A stretch of DNA of 64,000 nucleotides. It comes from CAG-411 sp963643465 (GTDB lineage Bacteria; Bacillota; Clostridia; Lachnospirales; Lachnospiraceae). Positions 59,750-64,000 of the stretch are shown piece by piece. The stretch covers positions 5,186 to 69,185 of the forward strand of contig CAVIJT010000017.1 in NCBI GenBank assembly GCA_963643465.1, read 5' to 3'. Numbering within the stretch: the first letter of the stretch is position 1; each line of letters starts with the position of its first letter. Position numbers and translations under genes: made by a program. Below the pieces are notes generated by a model. The model saw nothing but the letters and a program-made list of their open reading frames with translations, was not told the DNA's origin and made no database searches.

Positions 59750-60988
59750 ATGTATTCATTTGATGAAGTAAAGAATTATGATCCAGATTTGGCAAAAGCC
59801 ATTGAGCAGGAGACACAGAGACAGAATGACCACATTGAGTTAATTGCGTCTGAGAACTTTGTAAGTAAGGCAGTTATGTCTGCTATGGGAAGTACATTAA
59901 CAAACAAATATGCAGAGGGATACCCAGGAAAGCGTTACTATGGTGGTTGTGATTACGTGGATGTGGTAGAAGATTTAGCAAGAGACCGTGCCATGGAATT
60001 GTTTGGATGTACTTATGCGAATGTGCAGCCACACTCTGGTGCGCAGGCAAATATGGCAGTCTTTTTCTGTTTGTTAAAGCCGGGCGATACTGTTATGGGT
60101 ATGAATTTGGATCACGGCGGACATTTGACACATGGAAGTCCCGTTAATATGTCTGGTAGCTATTTTAACATTGTTCCTTATGGTGTAAATGATCAGGGAT
60201 TTATTGATTATGATAAGTTAGAGGAGCTTGCGTTGGAATGCAAACCAAAGTTAATCGTAGCAGGTGCTAGTGCATATGCAAGAAAAATTGACTTTAAGCG
60301 TTTCCGTGAAGTAGCAGATAAAGTGGGAGCATTTCTTATGGTAGATATGGCGCATATTGCTGGTTTGGTGGCAGCAGGATTGCATGAAAGTCCAATTCCT
60401 TATGCGCATGTAACAACAACAACAACTCACAAGACACTTCGTGGACCAAGAGGTGGTATGATTCTTTCCAGCAAAGAATTTGCCGAAGAGTATAAGTTAA
60501 ATAAATCCGTATTCCCTGGAATTCAGGGAGGTCCTTTGATGCATGTGATTGCTGCAAAAGCAGTATGTTTCAAAGAGGCATTACAGCCAGAATTTAAGGC
60601 TTATGCAAAAAATGTAGTGGACAATGCCGCTGCATTAGCACAGGGGCTTATGAAACGTGGATTTGATATTGTATCTGGTGGAACAGATAATCATTTGATG
60701 TTAGTTGATTTGAGAAGCAAAGGTGTGACTGGTAAAGAGGCAGAAAAATTGTTGGATGCTGCCAATATTACATGTAACAAGAACACCATTCCAAATGATC
60801 CAGAAAAGCCATTTGTTACAAGTGGAATCCGTTTGGGAACTGCAGCAGTAACTACAAGAGGAATGAATACACAGGATATGGATGTGATTGCAGAGGCGAT
60901 TGCCTTACTCATTAATGATGTAGAGGCAAATAAAGAGAAAGCAATGGCTATGGTAAAAGAATTGACAGACAAATATCCATTGTATTAA
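59750..60988 (+). CDS. glyA: Serine hydroxymethyltransferase
   Basis: This 412-residue PLP enzyme interconverts serine and glycine and charges tetrahydrofolate with a one-carbon unit. It contains IELIASENFVSKAVMSAMGS, the GGCDYVDVVE region and the PLP-lysine motif THKTLRGPRGG (about 226-236). AAGGAGG precedes the ATG. A consensus promoter begins 8 nt after its stop, and the terminator lies beyond that promoter. Confidence 0.97.
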   Translation: MYSFDEVKNYDPDLAKAIEQETQRQNDHIELIASENFVSKAVMSAMGSTLTNKYAEGYPGKRYYGGCDYVDVVEDLARDRAMELFGCTYANVQPHSGAQANMAVFFCLLKPGDTVMGMNLDHGGHLTHGSPVNMSGSYFNIVPYGVNDQGFIDYDKLEELALECKPKLIVAGASAYARKIDFKRFREVADKVGAFLMVDMAHIAGLVAAGLHESPIPYAHVTTTTTHKTLRGPRGGMILSSKEFAEEYKLNKSVFPGIQGGPLMHVIAAKAVCFKEALQPEFKAYAKNVVDNAAALAQGLMKRGFDIVSGGTDNHLMLVDLRSKGVTGKEAEKLLDAANITCNKNTIPNDPEKPFVTSGIRLGTAAVTTRGMNTQDMDVIAEAIALLINDVEANKEKAMAMVKELTDKYPLY

Positions 60989-60995
60989 AAAATTG

Positions 60996-61023
60996 TTGAC
61001 AAATTTTTTGATTTGAATATAAT
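60996..61023 (+). promoter_or_regulatory. Consensus promoter between the glyA stop and its terminator
   Basis: TTGACA (60996-61001), 16-nt spacer, TATAAT (61018-61023), both hexamers perfect. The predicted start near 61030 is only about 12 nt ahead of the terminator at 61042-61080, so it would make a ~50-nt RNA unless the terminator is read through toward amt at 61323. Confidence 0.75.
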
Positions 61024-61041
61024 AAAGAATATAAACGACGA

Positions 61042-61080
61042 GGACGTCTTGAATGTGAATTCAAGGCGTCCGTTTTTTTT
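61042..61080 (+). terminator. Intrinsic terminator, possibly an attenuator of amt
   Basis: GGACGTCTTGAAT (61042-61054) pairs with ATTCAAGGCGTCC (61059-61071), 13 bp with one G-U, around GTGA, followed by eight T residues. It may end glyA, but it also lies within the transcript from the promoter at 60996. Confidence 0.9.
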
Positions 61081-61168
61081 ACTCATTTTGTACATAGATG
61101 ATGTAGCACCTATTGCATTTTGGGGTGTCGTAGTAAAATCTGCAGTTTTTATCTGTCGGTTCTTATAG

Positions 61169-61294
61169 GGGCAGGCCACTTCTATTCAACGGGAACTACA
61201 GTATGCGGACGGTAAATACAAGAAGTTCATGCCGCTTCGTGAAGATAAGAACATCATTTTGAGGCATTTTAAGAAATGTGAGATGCCAAAATGA
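61169..61294 (+). pseudogene. Coding-like fragment upstream of amt
   Basis: This frame after a TAG stop reads 41 codons, including IQRELQYADGKYKKFMPLRE and a basic end (ILRHFKKCEMPK), then TGA. The composition looks protein-like but there is no plausible start codon or Shine-Dalgarno site, so it may be the 3' remnant of a lost gene. I recognise no family. Its end coincides with a strong inverted repeat. The rest of the 334-nt gap 60989-61322 holds the promoter and terminator described. Confidence 0.3.
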
Positions 61295-61297
61295 TGT
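61251..61297 (+). other. Large inverted repeat in the amt leader
   Basis: ACATCATTTT (61251-61260) pairs with AAAATGATGT (61288-61297) and GGCAT (61263-61267) with ATGCC (61283-61287), leaving a 15-nt loop and a GA bulge. It ends 14 nt ahead of the amt Shine-Dalgarno sequence. There is no T-run. Confidence 0.55.
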
Positions 61298-61322
61298 GGA
61301 AGTAGTTTAGGAGGAACGAATT

Positions 61323-63080
61323 ATGGAAGATCGTATTTTACAGGCAATAAGTGCTGCCGTAGGAGAACAAGTTTTTGCTATATGGTTTCTGATTGGAGCT
61401 GCATTTGTCTTTTGGATGCAGGCTGGATTTGCTATGGTAGAGGCAGGATTTACTAGAGCGAAGAATGCAGGTAACATCATTATGAAAAACTTGATGGATT
61501 TTTGTATTGGTACTGTAGTATTTATTGCTATTGGATTTAGTTTGTTACTTGGAGAAGATTTGGCAGGCTTTATTGGAAAACCTGGTTTTGATTTATTGAC
61601 TTCTTATGAAAATTTTGATTTTTCAAGTTTTGTATTTAACTTAGTGTTCTGTGCTACTACAGCGACTATTGTATCAGGAGCTATGGCAGAAAGAACCAAG
61701 TTCTTATCTTATTGTGTATATTCTGCAGTCATTTCTGCATTGGTTTATCCAATTGAAGCACATTGGATTTGGGGAAATGGTTGGTTAGCACAGCGTGGGT
61801 TCCATGATTTTGCCGGTTCTTGTGCCATCCATATGGTTGGTGGTATTGCAGCTTTAGTTGGAGCAAAAATTCTTGGACCTCGTATTGGTAAGTTTGAGAG
61901 AGATAAAAATGGAAAGGTAACAAAAGTGAATGCTTTTCCAGGCCATAACATTCCACTTGGAGCACTTGGTGTATTTATCCTTTGGTTTGGTTGGTATGGA
62001 TTTAATGGTGCTGCTGCGACAAGTGTAGAGCAGTTAGGGTCCATTTTCTTAACAACAACAGTTGCACCAGCAATTGCAACTGTAACCTGTATGATTTTTA
62101 CATGGATCAAATATGGAAAGCCTGATGTATCTATGTGTTTGAATGCTTCTTTGGCAGGTTTAGTAGGTATCACTGCTTCTTGCGATGTAACAGATTGTTT
62201 GGGTGCTGTTATTATTGGAGCGGTTGCCGGATTATTAGTAGTATTTGGTGTTTGGTTATTGGATTATAAGTTACATATTGATGATCCGGTTGGTGCCGTT
62301 GCTGTTCATATGATGAATGGTATTTGGGGTACTATCGCAGTTGGTTTATTTGCTACAACAGATGCCCCTGGATGTCAGGACTTGATTGACAGTGGTTCCA
62401 TGGTTGGAGAAGGATTGTTCTATGGCGGTGGAGTGGATCAGCTTTTGACACAGTTATTAGGATTTGTTACAGTAGCTGCATGGGCAGCCATTTGTATGGT
62501 GATTGTATTTGTAGTCATTAAGGCAACAATTGGACTTCGTGCATCTAAGGAAGAAGAAATTCTTGGTTTGGATATTACCGAGCATGGTCTTGCGACTTCT
62601 TATGCTGGATTTGAAACATCTGCGACAGAGCTCGCAATTGATTACGATATGGTTTCTATGGGAACAGAGAGTATGGAAAGTGCCGTACCTGCTATGGTAC
62701 AGACTTCCGATGTTCCGGATGATAAGAAGATTACCAAGGTTGAGATTATCTTGAAGCAGGAAAGATTCGAAAAGTTAAAGAAAGCGATGAACGAAATTGG
62801 TGTATCTGGTATGACGGTTACACAGGTTCTTGGATGCGGAACACAAAAAGGTGCTCCAGAGTTCTATCGTGGAGTTCCAATTGAAATGCAGTTACTTCCT
62901 AAGATACAGGTAGAAATGATAATTTCTAAGGTTCCGGTAACGGAAGTCATTGAAAAAGCTAGAAAAGTTCTCTATACAGGTCATATTGGAGATGGAAAGA
63001 TTTTCGTTTACGATGTAGAAAATGTAGTAAAGGTTAGAACTGGTGAGCAGGGGTACGACGCTCTCCAAGGAGAGAACTAA
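61323..63080 (+). CDS. amt: Ammonium transporter fused to a PII domain
   Basis: This 585-residue protein joins an Amt channel (about 1-410, eleven membrane segments; MQAGFAMVEAGF, twin His in SCAIHMVGG and AVHMMNGIWG) to a linker and a C-terminal PII (GlnB) domain (about 470-585). Stand-alone Amt and PII are normally separate. The PII T-loop reads GTQKGAPEFYRGVPIEMQLL; the position of the uridylylated Tyr 51 is Ile, so regulation is likely by ATP/ADP/2-oxoglutarate only. AGGAGG precedes the ATG. glnA and an ANTAR regulator lie at 17.7-19.7 kb. Confidence 0.94.
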   Translation: MEDRILQAISAAVGEQVFAIWFLIGAAFVFWMQAGFAMVEAGFTRAKNAGNIIMKNLMDFCIGTVVFIAIGFSLLLGEDLAGFIGKPGFDLLTSYENFDFSSFVFNLVFCATTATIVSGAMAERTKFLSYCVYSAVISALVYPIEAHWIWGNGWLAQRGFHDFAGSCAIHMVGGIAALVGAKILGPRIGKFERDKNGKVTKVNAFPGHNIPLGALGVFILWFGWYGFNGAAATSVEQLGSIFLTTTVAPAIATVTCMIFTWIKYGKPDVSMCLNASLAGLVGITASCDVTDCLGAVIIGAVAGLLVVFGVWLLDYKLHIDDPVGAVAVHMMNGIWGTIAVGLFATTDAPGCQDLIDSGSMVGEGLFYGGGVDQLLTQLLGFVTVAAWAAICMVIVFVVIKATIGLRASKEEEILGLDITEHGLATSYAGFETSATELAIDYDMVSMGTESMESAVPAMVQTSDVPDDKKITKVEIILKQERFEKLKKAMNEIGVSGMTVTQVLGCGTQKGAPEFYRGVPIEMQLLPKIQVEMIISKVPVTEVIEKARKVLYTGHIGDGKIFVYDVENVVKVRTGEQGYDALQGEN

Positions 63081-63163
63081 TTAGGATATTACGCAAGATG
63101 TTGTATAACGGGCATTAGGTATGGGATGTTTCACTCTCTTATATAAGATAGATAGTTGTTTTG

Positions 63164-63208
63164 CAATGGAAAGGAGGCGCTTTTGATATGAGCGTCTCTT
63201 TTCCATTG
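63164..63208 (+). terminator. Long inverted repeat after amt
   Basis: CAATGGAAAGGAGGCGCT (63164-63181) pairs with AGCGTCTCTTTTCCATTG (63191-63208), 18 bp with two G-U pairs. T residues lie inside the 3' arm rather than after it, so termination is possible but not typical. Confidence 0.55.
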
Positions 63209-63224
63209 TATGAGGAAAGTTTGT

Positions 63225-63262
63225 TAGTAGTGAACATGAATCATGCTTGTACAAGGAAAGTA
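63225..63262 (+). repeat. Dispersed repeat, family 1, half copy E
   Basis: TTAGTAGTGAACATGAATCATGCTTGTACAAGG-type sequence matches the 5' half of copy A (GAGTAGTGAG...AATC..TGCTTGTA.AA); the second half with the GAGAAAC hairpin is missing. It overlaps the -35 region of the promoter at 63247, suggesting the truncated element supplies part of that promoter. Confidence 0.4.
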
Positions 63263-63276
63263 AGATGTGGTATGAT
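63247..63276 (+). promoter_or_regulatory. Promoter of the 46-aa membrane peptide
   Basis: TTGTAC (63247-63252), 18-nt spacer, TATGAT (63271-63276), with a leader of about 110 nt. The 313-nt gap 63081-63393 contains this, the inverted repeat after amt and repeat copy E. Confidence 0.55.
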
Positions 63277-63393
63277 AGGGAGAGATAATAGGAAAAATCC
63301 TTATGGGTAACTATGTTTATTTGCTGAAGTGTATGCAGTTGTTATCGTGTGTAGCTGACAATAAAATCTTTGGCAAAGAAAGGAGTAAATAGT

Positions 63394-63534
63394 ATGCGTG
63401 GAGAGAGAGAATCAAAGGTGGATATTAAAATTAATGTGACAGAGATTGTAAAATATGTTTGTATCACCGGTATTGCTATTGTAGGTATTATTTTTAGTAG
63501 TAAATGTGTGAGAAGTTTTGTAAAAAAGAATTAG
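63394..63534 (+). CDS. 46-aa single-pass membrane peptide
   Basis: This short gene reads MRGERESKVDIKINVTEIVK followed by one hydrophobic helix (YVCITGIAIVGIIFSSKCV) and a basic end. AAAGGAG at 63379-63385 is well spaced to the ATG, and a promoter-like site lies 118 nt upstream. The charged N-terminus plus one helix recalls small membrane peptides or toxins of type I systems, but I recognise no family and see no clear antisense RNA. It is probably a real small gene. Confidence 0.6.
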   Translation: MRGERESKVDIKINVTEIVKYVCITGIAIVGIIFSSKCVRSFVKKN

Positions 63535-63582
63535 AAGCGAAGTATTATAAGAAAATCGTGTGTTTTATGGCACAAAGGGTAT

Positions 63583-63622
63583 AAAAAGGGTGTTGCGTTA
63601 TGAATTGAACGCAACACCCTTT
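63583..63622 (-). terminator. Minus-strand terminator of the right-edge gene
   Basis: AAAGGGTGTTGCGTT (63585-63599) pairs perfectly with AACGCAACACCCTTT (63608-63622) around an 8-nt loop. On the minus strand the stem is followed by a short T-run, so it fits the end of the gene at 63729; the 107 nt between contain nothing recognised. Confidence 0.65.
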
Positions 63623-63728
63623 CAAAGTCTCCAAAGTTTCTCTCTTGCCGGGCATAAGAACATGGAGCACATAGTGTGGAATGTTCGCAAGCGAATCGAG
63701 AGGGAGTCTGCCTACTTGATATATAAAA

Positions 63729-64000
63729 TTATTCTTCTGGTGTTAATAGTCCATGTTCTTCTAAGATTTGTTTATATTGCGCCAATGCCATGTTTTGTTC
63801 AGAAAGTAGTTGGCTTTGTTTGGAAAGCTGCTCGCTTTGTTGAGAAAGTTGCTCACTTTGTTGAGAAAGCTGCTTGCTTTGTTGAGATAATTGTTCCTTC
63901 TGTAATGCAATTTCTTCTTGGTAAGCTGCAATTTTATTTTCTGTGTCTTTTTCCACCATGCGTATATATTCGGCTTCATCAAATTCTCTGAATATCAATC
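63729..64000 (-). CDS. C-terminal part of a probable Rpn-type protein with coiled-coil repeats
   Basis: Only the last ~90 codons are inside the window; the gene continues past 64000. REFDEAEYIRMVEKDTENKI resembles the C-terminal end of recombination-promoting nuclease/putative transposase (Rpn, PD-(D/E)XK) proteins, which in Lachnospiraceae often carry repetitive coiled-coil tails. It is followed by repeats of LSQQSEQ and the end QILEEHGLLTPEE. With the nuclease core outside the window the assignment is tentative. Confidence 0.5.
   Translation of the reverse strand, partial: LIFREFDEAEYIRMVEKDTENKIAAYQEEIALQKEQLSQQSKQLSQQSEQLSQQSEQLSKQSQLLSEQNMALAQYKQILEEHGLLTPEE
63790..63894. repeat. Five 21-bp tandem repeats encoding Gln/Ser heptads
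   Basis: Units of 21 bp (e.g. 63832-63852, 63853-63873, 63874-63894) resemble TTTGTTGAGAAAGCTGCTCA on the plus strand and encode LSQQSEQ-like heptads on the minus strand. Units differ mainly at a few positions. The exact multiple of 21 keeps the frame, so unit number can vary without breaking the gene. Confidence 0.8.

Noticed and set aside
60985..61179. Minus-strand frame reading ACPYKNRQIKTADFTTTPQN, which looks protein-like
   Set aside because: It has no Shine-Dalgarno site, crosses the glyA terminator and promoter, and only the first part looks coding-like. It may be a remnant but I could not support it as a gene.
61081..61322. ANTAR-type dual hexaloop hairpins ahead of amt
   Set aside because: The hairpins present have loops of the wrong size, and only ~12 nt separate the predicted start from the terminator, too little for the two-hairpin motif.
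63790..63894. Short regular repeats that could be taken for a CRISPR array
   Set aside because: The units are contiguous 21-mers without spacers and encode heptads in an open reading frame, so they are protein repeats.
63560..63991. 143-aa plus-strand frame at the right end
   Set aside because: It runs over the minus-strand terminator and the repeat tail; the Val/Glu/Lys repeats are the complement of the heptad repeats.

Overview
The window is 64 kb of low-GC Firmicutes chromosome. The complete-to-edge r-protein/secY/rpoA block, the spore genes (an alpha/beta SASP and a GerMN lipoprotein), the BspA-type leucine-rich surface proteins, the extracellular CBM26/GH13 amylase, the long form of L17 and strong AGGAGG ribosome binding sites together suggest a spore-forming Lachnospiraceae (Clostridium cluster XIVa) gut or rumen bacterium. 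This placement is by recognition of protein families, not by a search.

Layout. 1-12.2 kb: the S10/spc/alpha ribosomal super-operon from the end of rpmC to rplQ, including secY, adk, map, a KOW RNA-binding protein, infA and rpmJ (37 aa). Two dispersed repeat copies sit at the secY/adk and infA/rpmJ junctions, and rpsM has its own promoter and a structured leader. 12.3-15.7 kb: the ECF transporter module ecfA1-ecfA2-ecfT and truA. 15.8-31.3 kb: uppP, a HAD phosphatase, a nitrogen pair (glnA plus a pseudo-receiver ANTAR regulator, with a possible coupled 51-aa ORF), a methyltransferase coupled to a large exported protein with a degenerate C39-like end, cobalamin-dependent methionine synthase, two GT2 glycosyltransferases with an LCP ligase, and ilvN-ilvC.

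31.5-42 kb is a cell-surface and signalling block: two L,D-transpeptidases, then a PP2C phosphatase, a membrane Ser/Thr kinase and an overlapping membrane protein with a Thr/Pro-rich tail, convergent with a 1198-aa BspA-like surface protein. 42.3-48.7 kb: mutY, a GntR regulator directly in front of clpC, a small conserved protein, radA and a stand-alone chemoreceptor signalling tip. 49-56.6 kb: a 1029-aa amylase, a second BspA-like protein and the GerMN lipoprotein. 56.6-64 kb: SASP (minus strand), methyltransferase, hslO, fruK-like kinase (GAGN instead of GAGD), glyA, an Amt-PII fusion, a 46-aa membrane peptide, and at the right edge the coiled-coil tail of a probable Rpn-type protein.

The most interesting material is between genes. 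Family 1 is a ~95-nt structured repeat (three good copies, one degenerate, one half copy) with two hairpins and a compensatory C-G to T-A change. Family 2 is a set of GTTAC-armed hairpins, most of them immediately 3' of stop codons. There is also a promoter firing straight into a terminator upstream of amt, and a candidate autoregulatory leader in front of rpsM whose first stem begins at the predicted transcription start.
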